Shown piece by piece: positions 49,633-61,979 of a stretch of 64,000 nucleotides of DNA; the stretch's first letter is position 1; every line of letters begins with the position of its first letter. The notes beneath the pieces were generated by a model that saw only the letters and a list, made by a program, of their open reading frames with translations, was not told where the DNA came from and made no database searches. Source of the stretch: Silene latifolia (Eukaryota > Streptophyta > Magnoliopsida > Caryophyllales > Caryophyllaceae); NCBI RefSeq assembly GCF_048544455.1, contig NC_133526.1, positions 12,478,001 through 12,542,000 on the forward strand, in the 5' to 3' direction. The translations under genes were made by a program, and so were the position numbers.

Positions 49633-52600
49633 CTACCGCACCATCACAATGTCATCAATCTTCAAAATCATCTTAACACACTCGGTGGCCAAGGTGATTG
49701 CACTGGTGCTGACGAGCAAAGGCTGAACCACGTTTTCTTCTAAGATGTTAGTGATCTGCCCCTTCCTTACATTAATCCCGGCATTTATCTCTCCTTGTGC
49801 GTGCCTGTTCCTAAGCTCCGTAACAATTGCAATTGGGTTGAGACCTGCATTTTCAGCCAAAGTGTATGGAATTACCTCTAAAGCCTCGGCAAAACATTTC
49901 ACGCAATAACTTTCCATTCCCTTCAAAGTCTTAGCCCATGCACCCAACTGCCTTGACAGCTCAATCTCTGGGGCCCCACCGCCAGCAATCAGAAACCTTT
50001 TACTGACCAGACACCTCACCACACATAAAGCATCATGTAAACTCCTGTCGGCCTCGTCCAAGACCAACTGGTTTGAACCTCTTACCAGAACGGTAGTCGT
50101 TCTTCCCATATCCTTAATACCAGTAATCTTCACAATCTTTGACTCTCCGAGTGAAACCTCTTCAACTAAATCAGCAAAGCCCAGCTTCTCTGCCTTGAAA
50201 TGCTCGATGTTTGCAATGGGTAGACAGTTTAAGGTCTTGGTAATGAACTCAATGTCGTCCCTCTCAACATCCTTGACCACCAGAATTTTGGATTTAGACA
50301 AGTAATGCAATGACAAATCGGTAACAGCATCCCTAAGAATGCTCTTCTGAATCAAAAGCACATTACAGCCGGTGGCTTTAATCTTCTTGATCATTCCCAA
50401 AATATAATTCCTCTCCTCCTTCAAAATCCTATCCATCTGAGTGTAATCGGAAACAACAATACTCTGCTCAATGTCAGTCTTCGGGGGCGAAATCTGGAAT
50501 TGAATAACTCCAATCTTAGCATTCTCCATCCTAGTAGGGCCACCAGCAGAGTGTGATACTTTCTTGTCAAAAACCAAACCCTTGACCAGCTCGGTATCAT
50601 CCACAGTTCCCCCAAGCCTCTTCACAATTTTGATATCCCTTAAATCAACCATATCTGGTTTTGCCGGATCAACAACAGATAACACAGCATCAACAGCAAG
50701 AGGTGCCAAAAGCGTGGAGTACTGGCTGACAACCTGTAGACAGCAGGAAGCCACTTTTTATAAATAATACTGCCAACACTAACAACCTAAAGCCACTTTA
50801 CAAATCAAATATTTTGCTTTCGAATTCAAAACAATGAACGACATCTACATGCCTAAAAGTAACACATCTTTTACTGTACAAGAATGATCAGCGCACAAAT
50901 AAGGTATTTCATTTGGAAACTAGTGAAACATCTATTCAAGAAGTCTTCCTTTTTTTTCATTCTCAACTTTTTAATGGAGTTAAAGAAGCACATGTGAAGA
51001 ATAAAAACCCAACTAATTTTGAATATTAAACAGTTATCTATTAGCTTAATTATAATTTCACCATATTGGTGAATAATGTAGTCGACTTTACAACAACTAC
51101 AACATTACTCTAGTCCCTCAATGGATTCAGCCATTCGCGGAGTAAAGAGGTCAACAAGTCTTGCCCCTAATATCATGAGGTAAGATATAACAATTGACAG
51201 CCAGTTTAAAAATCAAAATGCCCCACGTAGTTATTTATAACAATTATTCATGACATCTACCTTCTTTGTTATCAAATTTTTAAGTTGGTAAAAGTCTGAA
51301 AGAGGCACATATGAAGAAGTTAACAAACCTCTAATCAAAGCTCAATTAGGTTTGAATAGCTTGCAAATTATTACAATAGCTGAATATTACAATAAAATTG
51401 ATCTAACTTTGGCGCGGTAAGAGGGCCACATGGCCTACCCCTAAAACGACAATTTATTTTTGAATGACCCATAAGGTAAATATTCACTTTGCTAATTCTT
51501 GGTACTAGTAGCAGATATTACAACAACAACAAAATTAGCTTTATGTCTCAACGGCACAACAGTATAAAGGCTTCCTCTCTACATCAAACGCACATATTCA
51601 TAGATCTACAGCACCATCCTAATTCAAAAACCATAATCCATCCTAGATGGTCATATTATCGCTAAAAAATGAGCTTTTCTAATACTCCCTCCTATTCACA
51701 ATAAACCTCCCATTTCATTTTGACACGAAAATTAAGAAAACACACTACCCCACCATATAAATAAATTTGAACCACACAAATACACTACCCCACCATACAA
51801 TTAAATTTGGACCACACAAACACTTACCAAAAAAGGAAATAGGGAAGTTATTGTGAATAGACGGAAATGGAAATAGGGAGGTTTATCTTGAATAGGAGAG
51901 AGTATAAGAATTGAGCATAGTGGTCGATTATTGGTTTTAAGACGCAGAATAACGACATTTCTTACTAAACCCCTCCCCATAATATTACATTCCTATATAG
52001 TGTCAACGGACGCATCATTTTGCACGCCTTAAGAATTCTCCAACAATCAATTAATGAAAAATAAATGAGGTGTGCTAAACTACTCGGCCTACCTTACCGT
52101 TTGTCAAGTAACACATTCATAGATAACAAACCACTAAAATCGAAGCAGCTCTAACTCAAGTATCTTAAGACATCGCTACCTTAAAGCAAACCCGTACATA
52201 CTCATAAATCAAAATCACCACATCAAAGCACAAACACCAAAGCTCAATTCACACACTCCGAATTACACCATACCCTACTAATAAGCCAAGTAGAGGCAGC
52301 CTCACTGCCTAACCAAGGAATATTAGATGTTGGTTCCGAATTAAAGATTCATGATCCACAAACCACCAACTCAAAGCATTCAAAATATTAGGAGTTGCTT
52401 CCTTCCATATACTTAAGGATCACATACTTATTGTAGCAAAATCATAGCTTACTATTAAGCGAAGTAGATGCCAACTTGATCAAGTAACATTACTTACTAA
52501 TTCTCAATCACATTCATAACCCACAAACCACTAAATCAAAAGAGACCAAGATGATCTCACTTTAAAATCTCAGGTATTAAACATTGCATCCCAAAAACTA

Positions 52601-53684
52601 CTCAAAAGCCTTCAAATGATTAGGTATTGCTTCCTTAATAATCCAAAAGTAGGATAAACTATGGCAAAATCATACATTTAAATATTACTCGAGATAGATT
52701 CAAACTTAATCAACAACTACTAGGTATCGCATCCAGATCAAAGCATTAAACATCCTCCAACTTAAACACAATCCTTTTATTGGTTAAAGCCTCATGTATA
52801 ACTATAAGATGGTCTTACACAATAATTACACCAAAACACTAGATATTACGCAACGCACATCACATCTAAAAACTCCAAGACCACAAATCAATCGATTAAG
52901 CGAAGTAGAAGCAGACTTAATCAATGAATCAAGCAATCAAACACTATTACGAAGTAGACGCAAACTTAATCAATGAATCAAGCAACTAAACACATTTTAC
53001 CTTGCTATTAAGCGAAGTAGAAGCGGACTTAATCAATGAATCAAGCAATCAAACGCAATTACCTTACTATTACAAAGTAGAAGCAAACTTAATCGATGAA
53101 TCAAGCAATTAAACGCATTACCTTACTATTAAGCGAAGTCGAAGCAAACTTAATCGATGAATCAAGCAATTAACGCATTTTACCTTACTATTAAGCGAAG
53201 TAGAGGCGGACTTAACCAAAGAATCATTATCAGACAACTCAAGAGGAACCGCCATAGCCGTCAAAACCTCAACAGACTTAACAGAAACCTTATAAAGCGC
53301 ATCAGAGATCACAGTAGGATGAATCCCCTTCGACAAAAGCGCAGAACACTGTTTCAACAACGCACCGGCGATAACAACAACAGTAGTAGTTCCATCTCCA
53401 GCAACAGAATCCTGCGATTTACTAAGTTGAACAAGCATCTTCGCAGCAGGTTGCAATACCTCCATTTTCAGAAGAATGGTGGCGCCATCGTTAGTGATGA
53501 TGACTTCACCTGAAGGTGTTTGGATCATCTTATCCATGCCTTTCGGACCTAAACTGGTTCGAACCGCGTCTGCTACGGTTTGCGCAGAGAGGATGTTTTG
53601 TTGACGGATGTCTTCGGTTCGCTTGTTGTCTACGAAGGTTTCGGATTTCTGGTTTCGTGTGGGTTTGGGAGTTGCTGCCGCCAT
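49633..53684 (-). CDS. CCT4: Chaperonin TCP-1/CCT subunit delta, two coding exons
   Basis: CCT4 is one of eight subunits of the cytosolic TRiC/CCT chaperonin, which folds actin, tubulin and other proteins with ATP. Exon 1 is 53684-53184 (167 codons) and exon 2 is 50733-49633 (366 codons plus stop), giving 533 aa, near the 536 aa of Arabidopsis CCT4. Motifs include [13 protein letters not shown] (about 42-54), NDGATIL (about 65-71), [13 protein letters not shown] (about 95-107) and, in exon 2, [14 protein letters not shown] and the end [17 protein letters not shown]. The junction reads [13 protein letters not shown], as in the family. The start was chosen because MAAATPKP precedes SETFVDNKR as expected; an upstream in-frame Met near 53,828 lies in the UTR. 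The 2,450 bp intron contains SINE and MITE insertions and copies of the exon 1 end. Confidence 0.96.
51089..51190 (-). mobile_element. SINE remnant (Au-like) in CCT4 intron
   Basis: On the minus strand the piece ends GCTGAATCCATTGAGGGACT..AGTAATGTTGTAGTTGTTGT, which matches the 3' end of the copy at 59,005-59,206 (GCCATTGAGGCACTGGGGTAATG then TTG repeats). Confidence 0.55.
51400..51570 (-). mobile_element. Second SINE remnant in CCT4 intron
   Basis: CAACAACAACAAAATTAGCTTTATGTCTCAACGGCACAAC on the plus strand resembles a SINE 3' end read backwards, with TTG repeats on the minus strand. The SINE body near 51,410-51,470 (GGTAAGAGGGCCACATGGCC) is uncertain. Confidence 0.35.
51685..51902. mobile_element. 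Stowaway-like MITE in CCT4 intron
   Basis: A 218 bp element has ends CTCCCTCCTATTCACAATAAAC and TTTATCTTGAATAGGAGAGAG with TA flanks. The inverted ends extend through CCTCCCATTTC. Confidence 0.85.
52893..53182 (-). repeat. Tandem copies of the CCT4 exon 1 end and splice donor
   Basis: About five units of 50-62 bp lie directly next to exon 1: 52893-52942, 52943-52999, 53000-53061, 53062-53120 and 53121-53182. Read on the minus strand they repeat GATTCAT.GATTAAGT..GCTTCTACTTCGCTTAATAG.AAG, matching the coding end GATTCTTTGGTTAAGTCC... of exon 1. Three of the copies (53000, 53062, 53121) keep AAG|GTAA, the donor. More diverged copies may continue to about 52,270 (for example ATTAAGCGAAGTAGATGCC near 52,455). 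Confidence 0.9.
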
Positions 53685-54240
53685 TGTTGAGGAAGATGGT
53701 GAACGAAGAAACCCTAGAAATGGAGAGAGGGAAAAGGAGGGATACTGAGGGTTCTGGAGAGATGGTGTGTTTGTGTTTGTATTTTTAGCACACAATTTTG
53801 TTTGAAATGTTAATATAAAGAGTTTCAAAAATTATAAGTAGGAAATATCCGTCTATAAATATAGACGGGTTAAATATCTACCCAATATTCACTTTAAACA
53901 TATTTAACCCGTATTTTAAACGGATATATCCGTTTCATAAAATGGTAATTGAATCAGCAATTACTCTTTATCATTTAGGTTAATAATTTTAATAATTTAC
54001 TCTTAGAAGTTTACTTAATGCGCATTAAAGATAACGAGTTGCGGTCTACTTGTCATCAAAAAAAAAAAAATTCATTAATTTGGATTCGACTCGTGAGCTT
54101 GGACTAGTAGAAGGTCTCCCTTCAAACGGCCTAAAATGGTCAAATAAGACTCGTCAAGTTTTCTGACGGAATAAGTCGTCTGAAATAAGAATTAGTGTTG
54201 GACCAGATCCTCACGCTATAGAAAACTTTAAAGTTCTGAG
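53685..54240. promoter_or_regulatory. CCT4 5' UTR and upstream region
   Basis: The bases just above 53,684 are pyrimidine-rich on the coding strand (CTTTTCCCTCTCTCC), as in many plant 5' UTRs. Further up, an inverted pair around 53,850-53,940 (CCGTCTATAAATATAGACGG) forms a short perfect hairpin. A TATA box cannot be assigned with confidence. Confidence 0.4.
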
Positions 54241-55374
54241 TGCTTAAAAATTGTCTCCAACCACCGAGTGTGAGGATTTAATCGGGTTTGGTTTGGTCGG
54301 GTCAAATTTGTCCCAAAGTTGTATCCAAGTTGTCCCAAAATTTAATCGGGTTTGGCTCGAGTCAAATTTCGGTTTGCATGAGTTCGTGTCAGATTGATCA
54401 TTTCGGAGTGGTGATCTTCGGGTCAACTTTTATCAAATTATTTATGGATTATAATCAGACAATAAACATTCGGTTTCGGATCAAGCCCGGGTGTTAAATT
54501 CGGATGTCGGGTCAAGTTATTCGATACAGGTCATTCAGGCCGAGCCAATTTTATCAAGTCTATTAGTTTTTTCTTTTGGGGTGACTAATCAGGCCTATTA
54601 GTGAGCAACAAGAAGTCCATATCTATATTTCAGGTGTGACCAAGTTAATACTTATGATATTAAAACACCAATCATGCGGTGGCGTTGGGGTTGATTGTAG
54701 TGTTACTGTGTTTAGTAGCGTTTGCAATAGGCACCTTAAAGTTAGTTGTTGAGCTATTTTACGAGTTATTGAGTTATTAAGCTATTTTACGAGTTATTGA
54801 GCTATTTTGCGAAGTTATTGAGCTTAATAATTACTCTGTTAAGCTCAATAACTTTGTATCATAGCTCGATAATTTTGTTAATAGAGTTAGACAACTTTGT
54901 AACAACGCTCAATTACATTGACTAAGTTGTATATACAATCAACAGATAATACATCAATCATTAAAGTTGTTGGTATGGGGTGTAGCAGAACATCTACTCG
55001 GAAAGCAATTACATTCAAGATCCATTCATCATTAACGTGACGAACCATATAATTAATTCATAACAATCTCACAAAAGAAATCTAATTAAATCAATCAAAC
55101 ATCCCCGATTATAAATTTCGTTTATTTTAAACTCATAATATTGATTTTCAGATTTCCAATAAACGAACTGAAATGAAATAATCATGGTTTCCAAACACAA
55201 CCTAAACGAGTTTCAATAACCTCTTATTTTCTCTCTACTCCTCCCTTGCAAAACCAAAAAAACCCAACTTTTTACGAAAGTACATTTTCCTAATGCAGTA
55301 CAATTTTATTTTTTCACATTTTGCGGGTATGATTAGTTCTGGTAAATATGACATGCGAATGATCCACCTGAAAT
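54241..55374. other. Intergenic repeats between CCT4 and the bHLH gene
   Basis: The part near 54,270-54,560 is rich in TCGGGTC and GGGTTTGG motifs, a common degenerate plant repeat. At 54,745-54,835 the phrase GAGCTATTTTACGAGTTATT is tandemly repeated about three times, followed by inverted AGCTCAATAACTTTG-like copies. The last stretch holds the bHLH 3' UTR. No gene is seen. Confidence 0.45.
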
Positions 55375-58300
55375 CTATAGTGAGCAGCGTAAGGCATCAA
55401 TGGATGTGGTCGGTGTCATATGGAGTCCTTTACTTTCCAACAGTTGTAATGTTGTATCTTGGTTCTCCTGGATTAAGCTTCCAATTTCTTTTTCAAGAGG
55501 CTCTCTTATCAACTGGTCTTGAGGATGGTAGTGCCCGTACCCCTGCAATTTGAATCGTAGTTGTATACATAATTAGACGAAAAATACGATGACAACTTGA
55601 AGGTCTAGAACAAAACTTTTAAAAAAAGGCTTTTGATTTTGAAAAGATGGTTGAAATACCTCCAGATAGCTTAAAGGAGCAGTGTGTGATCCGCCTCCGA
55701 GTTTGCTTCTGCTCAGTTCCTGCAATTTTAGTAGAGCTATTGTTAATACCTCAACAGTCACTCAACATGCAAGCATGAGAGTTATGTTATTTCGAGTACT
55801 CCTCACTTTGCAGCCGTATCTACACGACAGTTATGGGTATGAGTATGGAATCCACACCCTATCCGGCTATCCTTACCACTCCGACATTCTCTTAGCAAAC
55901 AGGGTCCTTGCATGACAGGAGTATAGGAGACTACTTTATGAAAAATCTACCATCTATGATAATTAATGGTCAATAAATTTTTTTCACAAACCTCTTCAAA
56001 TATTTCTCAAATTATAAGTATATATCCTCTTTGTTCCCAAACATGTATCCTCATACTAAGAGTCCTTGTGCCTAAAACTTTGAGCGATGCTAAGTCCGAC
56101 TTACCTTGAGTTGAAGTTGCAAATACTTGACATGGGCAACAACATTGTCTAGTATAGCTTCTTTGTCACCCTTTTTAAACTGCAGTTTCAGCCAAAGAGA
56201 TGTAAATTACTGCATAAGTTAACCAGAAACTATAAAATATGACAACAAATAGATGGCATTGTGGCAATCCTGAATCCCCACGACGCCAAACCCCAGTGTA
56301 TCTATATCCTTCTTCTAACCTATGGGCTACCTGTGGCAAGATGATGAGTTTTAAAATTTAAGACCATTGAAACCAGGCCATTTACTGTATCTTTATTTAG
56401 TAGTGTCAAATATTGTCTAATTCATGTCTTCGAGACAAATGGAATCAAACAAAATGGTTGTCTCGAACAATTTTGCCACAGAAATGAATACATTTTAATA
56501 TTTTGAACACATATCTAAACGATATTTCCTAGAACCATGCCAAATTTTAGGGACTGATTGATCCAAATTCACATAATTTCACGACACACACACACACAAG
56601 GTAATTGTGCAGCATAGAGAAAAGTTTAATGAAAAACATGCTTACAGAAAGCTTAGCAACCAACCATAAACAACAAATAGCATAGTTTCTAGATCTATCA
56701 ATTAGGTCCTCTTGCATTTCAGAAGAGAGTATATGTAGAAGTTACTGAAGAACATAACCCAGTTCCTTATGGAAGATTTCCTACATACGCATAAGCAATC
56801 ACAAGAGTACAACAATAAAGTGTGTAGGATAATCAACCACTGAAATTTTCACCTTATGTGATCCTGGAAGCAGTTCCTGTAACACATGCATCTTTTCAGC
56901 GATGAGAGTTCTGCGATTCTAAACCACAAATGTAGTTATCAGTGGGAGCGCACATGGCAATGCTATTATATATATATAACTAATATCCAAACATTATTAA
57001 GATGAGTGGGAACAGTATGTCAGGGACTAACTACATACCCAAGGATAATGAACTGCCTGCACAAAGGTGTTTTATTTACGTTGTATATATCAATGATTCG
57101 GGTTCAGATCAAGCTTAACACATTCGGAAGATATAAGGAAGTCATCTATCATGAAACACAATATAGAGCTTTGTTCTGAAGCTAATCATTCAGAGTAAAG
57201 CACATAGATAAGCCTCTGACTCTCTGAGACAATCTTCTGAGATTAGAAATGAACATAAGCACTAGGTAACACTCGAATACCATCGCCAAAATTATCAAGA
57301 ACGTCATTATGGCCCATTTTCGTGTGGGTTACCAACTTATTTCCATATCTATTCTTTGATTCAAACTGAATTTTGACCTTTTCACTTTTAAGTTTTCTAC
57401 TTCCTTCAACTTGCTCAACATAGGGCATGGGTTTCAGCTACTTCCGCATATGACACTCGAGTGAAATACGTTCAGATATTCACAGAACTTTGCAAAGCTA
57501 CGGATCCTTGAAAACAAGCTTGAATGCTTGAAACTTCTTAAGTTCGAAAGCACATCATCCTTAGCAACAAAATTCAATAATGGGAAGTGACAAATTCCAC
57601 CGACACATAGAAAGGAGAAAATAAAACTTTGCGCTAGCACAACTAATGGAAACTAACGCAAGAAGCCTGTTTCCCTTGGCATTGTTTACATGTTTATGTT
57701 AATCACCTTCTGTAATCTTTATATTGATGACACGATATACGAAGAACTATGAGCATCAGGTATTATTATGTTAATTTAAAAAAAAAACGGCAAACAAAAT
57801 AAATGAAGCGGGTTTTCTATGACTTCTTTAGTGTACAAAATGGTCATTCTGGTTTACTTGATTATACACCTAATTAAGAAAGTAAAAGCTACTATAACTT
57901 CACGCATTTTGTCTAGATTTTAACTAATAACATATTCTTCAGAAGCAGATGAAAGATAAGTGTGTAATTTATTATAAAGAGTGTCGAGCAAGAAGAAGAG
58001 TTGGTTAAAAGGGCTTGCAACAAGGACTGCAGTCACTGCACAGCAGATCACCTGCAACTCTGCAAGACAATTTTGAAATGGCAACTTTTGCAAGTATGAT
58101 CTTTCGCACAGTTCCTTCCCAGCCGTGAGAATTTTAGTGATAAAGAATATAAATCCACGGTTCCCTTTATTTATTGGGGAAATAATCAGCTGAGTGGCTA
58201 TAGTAAAATTCTCGTATTTTGATGTTCTAGCAGATGGTTTCATTAACAATTCAGATTACTTGAGAGCGGACACACACTTTTGACTAATGCATCTTGTTAT

Positions 58301-59623
58301 TGGGAATTCGGAGTCAGGGTAAAAGAGACGGCAAAGAATGATAGGTGACCTGCAAGCTACCATAATACAGAAGATTTAACTGGGAAATCTCAAGTTGAAA
58401 AGCAGGTGCATCAGTTATGGATACTTGCTAAGCAGTTTTAATTTGCTAACCTAAACAAAGAAAGAAATGGCATCACATATCGAGAATCTTTCGACAGAAC
58501 AATTTTACTTACATGTTCAACTTCTGATGCTCTTGAGCGTCGTTGGTACCTTTTAGAGAATTTCCTTGGGACTACATTAGATGTAGATGGCTTACAATTG
58601 AAAAATGAATCGGATTCATAAGCCTCTTCCATTTTCACCTCTTGTAGTGGATAAGTGTTAATCTGTTTAAGTGAATGCTGTGAACGACAAGATAAACATC
58701 AATCAACCGATTCAAAGAAAACTCCTGACAGTAATTATGCCGCATATGCAACAAAAATTAGCTGAAATACATTGTGAAGAGTTTGTAGCAAGATGTCACC
58801 TCGGTATGATGGCGTTCCATGTTCATATATGACTCAGTTGAAGCAACCTCATCCTTAGGCACTAGGCAATTCAACTGATGCATAAGAGAATTAAGCGGAT
58901 TTCAACACACGAGGAATATATTTTTCCATATTTTCAATGGAGCCAAAGACTCATTACTCTTTGGTTATGGATTATAATGGAATAAATCAAAATGGCTCAC
59001 TAAAGTGGTTGCGCTTCTTTCTTTTGTGAAGTAGCGGTCCTTCAATGCAGTTCTCGACGCAATTTTCATCTTGGGTCATTCGGAAACAGCCTCTTTGTGT
59101 TGCTAACACAAGGGTAAGGCTGCGTACATCCGACCCCCCCCTTACCCCGCAATTTGCGGGAGCCATTGAGGCACTGGGGTAATGTTGTTGTTGTTGTTGT
59201 TGTTGTATTGCTGCGAATAATCTAACAAAAAAGAACGAATTCCATGAAGGATATCCCTACCATAGATGTATCGAGTCTCCTGCTTCCACTGTTCTCATAT
59301 GGACAATAGAAAGGAAGTGCAGCTAACTCAACTGGATTTCCATCATAAAATGTCCCACTTCCCATATCAATCGAATTATTAGTGTACGGGCCAAGAAGTG
59401 CATGATTTTGTATGCTTTCAGTTCCAATGTAAGGTGCCTTCAAATGGAATTCAGAGAAACCGCTAAAAGCTATCATGTTGTCAGCAGAATCGCATTGATA
59501 CTCCATATCTTTAATTGGGTCCTTAGGAACAAAGGAATGACTGTTCATGCTATAGTCTAGACTACGGAAAGGTACTTGCTCGTCACAAAACAGCTTGTTT
59601 GAGTGAAAACTAGCTGAATTCAT
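55375..59623 (-). CDS. bHLH transcription factor, seven coding exons
   Basis: This nuclear DNA-binding regulator has coding exons on the minus strand at 59623-59261, 58874-58800, 58677-58513, 56918-56853, 56179-56105, 55719-55660 and 55542-55375. All borders are GT-AG and frames join, giving 323 aa, or 320 if the internal AG at 56,171 is used. The bHLH lies at about 190-250: RRSRASEVEH|NRRTLIAEKMHVLQELLPG, then GDKEAILDNVVAHVKYLQLQLK. Glu and Arg-Arg of the E..RR core are kept, but the usual first-contact His is Ala. After it come ELSRSKLGGG and a C-terminal tail with LQLLESKGLHM, which recalls the LRL/UNE12-type group. I cannot name the orthologue. The ATG follows CAG directly, and a 5' UTR exon probably lies at 60,659-60,790. 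Exact target genes are unknown. Confidence 0.85.
59005..59206 (+). mobile_element. SINE, Au-like, with TTG-repeat tail
   Basis: The element lies in the first coding intron of the bHLH gene, on the opposite strand. It contains GGTCATTCGGAAACAGCCTC, GGGTAAGGCTGCGTACATCC, CCTTACCCCGC and GCCATTGAGGCACTGGGGTAATG, and ends in about eight TTG units (59,183-59,206). These are the features of the plant Au SINE family. The 5' end is estimated. Confidence 0.8.
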
Positions 59624-60658
59624 CTGTTGAACATTCGAACATAGTAAAAAAAATAAGCTTGTTTAGTATGTGCAAGACAAGTGAAATAAAAGTGCTCTCC
59701 AGAGCTTCCACCTCTATGTCTCCATCAACTGACAGCATATTGGAATGATAAGACGGAAATGCAAAGCATGATTGCCAAATTTGATGTGAATATGTATATA
59801 ATCTGTATTAAGCAATATGACAGAACATGCTCAAACTAAGTTGTGATTCGCTAGGGTCAGACAGATCTGTAACCTAGATGCAATGCACGGAAATTCTGAT
59901 GACACTACCAAATCATACTATTCTAACATTCTTTATAGAATTGAAGGTAAGGAAGCGATCTCCAACTGAAGTGTCTTCAGTTGAGATGAGAAATGGATAG
60001 CGACAAGCGTGGTAAATGGGGCCGTTGGGAGCCGGGGGTATAACTAAGGTGTCAAAACATCAAGTAATTCACGTTATAAAGACGATGCAATGATAATCCA
60101 TTGTCCTAGTAACCAGTAGCAGTCAGGTACAGCACTCATAAAAACAAACAACACAGCGCAGCCGGCAGCTCCCCGTCCATTATAAACCAGCAGTGAATCT
60201 AGAGAGGGGAATTCAAAGAGGAGTGAATCGCGAGAACTACTCTTCCAACAAAAAGGGCTCAAAGATGCATAAATGAAACCATCCTATGTTCTGATAATAA
60301 ACCCATAACACTTGCATAACGGTTATTGCATGTAAACCTCCTCTCAAGTAAAGAGATGAGACCATCCTATGTTCTGATAATAAACCCACAAAACTTGTAC
60401 AATAACCATCAAGAAATTTGACAATAACGCAGAAATGAACATAACAGGACAGTATCTGTCATGTCATGAGAAATTTCAGGTACATTCAAAGGTTGCAACT
60501 TTGGTTATACAGATTAAAACCGAAATGGGTACAAAAATAATACAACAAAATATAATCTTTATTAACAAGCAACCCAAAATTGAAGATAATTACTTGATTT
60601 AATCAGGTATGGAATTAAGGATGGTGAAAAAAAACAGTAAAATACAGCAAAATACCTG
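59624..60658 (-). other. Intron in the bHLH 5' UTR
   Basis: The minus-strand text CTTTTCAG|GTATTTTG at 60,659/60,658 gives a donor and CAACAG at 59,624 gives an acceptor just before the ATG. A 30 bp phrase GAGACCATCCTATGTTCTGA... is present near 60,357 and, in similar form, near 60,276 (direct repeat). No coding sequence is seen. Confidence 0.55.
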
Positions 60659-60790
60659 AAAAGGAAAAGGAAAAGGAAAAGGAAAAGGAAGGAAAAGAGG
60701 TTACTTTGAGCTGCAGACTTGAGAGAAACTCAAGTAATGCTCACTGCACACCGCCACACCGCTGAGAATCAAGTATAGAATTTCTCAAAA
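60659..60790 (-). other. Probable 5' UTR exon of the bHLH gene
   Basis: The exon ends at the donor CAG|GTATTT and contains five copies of CCTTTT on the coding strand (60,660-60,690). Pyrimidine repeats like this are frequent in plant 5' UTRs. The transcription start is not defined. Confidence 0.4.
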
Positions 60791-61218
60791 ATTCGGCACT
60801 ATATTAGAGTACAGTTTGTCTTTGTAATCGGTTATTTGGTTTTTTTTTTGGTACAGCTTATTTGCTAAAAATGTAATCGGCAGAAGCACCGACTTTTATT
60901 TAAGTGCAAAAGGTCCATATGCACGAAGCGTTATTTTGTATAGTCGCTTTAAGACTACAACGCAAGATGGCGACTTTCAATCATACAGAAAATTACAGGT
61001 TTCTTGCAAAGTTGAGTATGAGCCCGATTTGCCCCATCCCAAGTTTTAGCTCCGGTTCATTCCTACTCTGCCCATAAACTTGCTCATTTGCTTTTAATAT
61101 GAATTTGTGATTTTGTTTGTGAATGTTAAATGCTATGGTTACCTACCTACGTGATTAACATCCTTTGTAGAATCCGCTAAATGTTCTCGTAACTTAGATG
61201 AAGTAAAAAGATAAAACG

Positions 61219-61267
<49 letters not shown>

Positions 61268-61979
61268 ACTCCCATTTCACACTTTCATATGACAAAATCT
61301 CCATTGTTGCAGACAATGACACAAATGCCTGTAGAAGAGTGTTCTTCCATCTTATAGTGGTACTTATTACCTGCCTGAATCATTTTATCACAAAAACGAT
61401 TGCTTAAGAGGGACGAGATGACATCCCTATTAGGCATTAGCCCTCTTGTTTTCATCAGCTTCAACCCTCTATTCACACTGGCACGACATTTCACATTTTC
61501 TTATACATATCACGACACTTGCCCACTGCATTTTAGGTGAACACTAAAAAAAACAATCAAAAAATTAAAACATGATTTTCTGAAACAGCCATAGGCCCAT
61601 AACCAACACTCCGACAACCTACCACATCCAACAGTATCCCATTCAACAGTCACGGCTAAGTCAAGAATCATATAGCTGCCTTCCCTATGGCGAAATTATA
61701 GTATTCTTGGTCCTGGAAAGGGGATCAATAACACGGGAACTGTATTTCGTAGAATCAACACTTGCTGTAACATCCTAAATTACTCAAGTCGGTGAAATAA
61801 ACACAAACATCATACCGAACATAACTAAATTTTACAGTGTGCCAACATTTACCAAGTTCTTAGAGGTACACTACACCCATGGAGCATCCACTATTACTAG
61901 CCGTCCTTAATTTGAAACAATAGTCTTCACTTTAAGCAATTCTAGTGAATGATGAAAGCGCTTTAGAGGAGTCCAAAAA
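60791..61979. other. Intergenic region and SmD1 3' UTR
   Basis: The first part is the likely bHLH promoter. A homopolymer of about 46 A lies at 61,219-61,264. The part from about 61,600 to 61,979 is the likely SmD1 3' UTR. A short ORF near 61,285-61,494 on the minus strand has no recognised domain. Confidence 0.4.
61219..61264 (+). repeat. Poly-A homopolymer of about 46 nt
   Basis: This is an uninterrupted run of A, preceded by GATAAAACG and followed by GTTACTCCC. It could be the tail of a retroposed sequence, a microsatellite or an assembly-length error. Confidence 0.8.

Noticed and set aside
53118-53828. 236-codon ORF as the full first CCT4 exon
   Set aside because: It includes 5' UTR translation above 53,684 and read-through past the donor at 53,183 into repeat copies.
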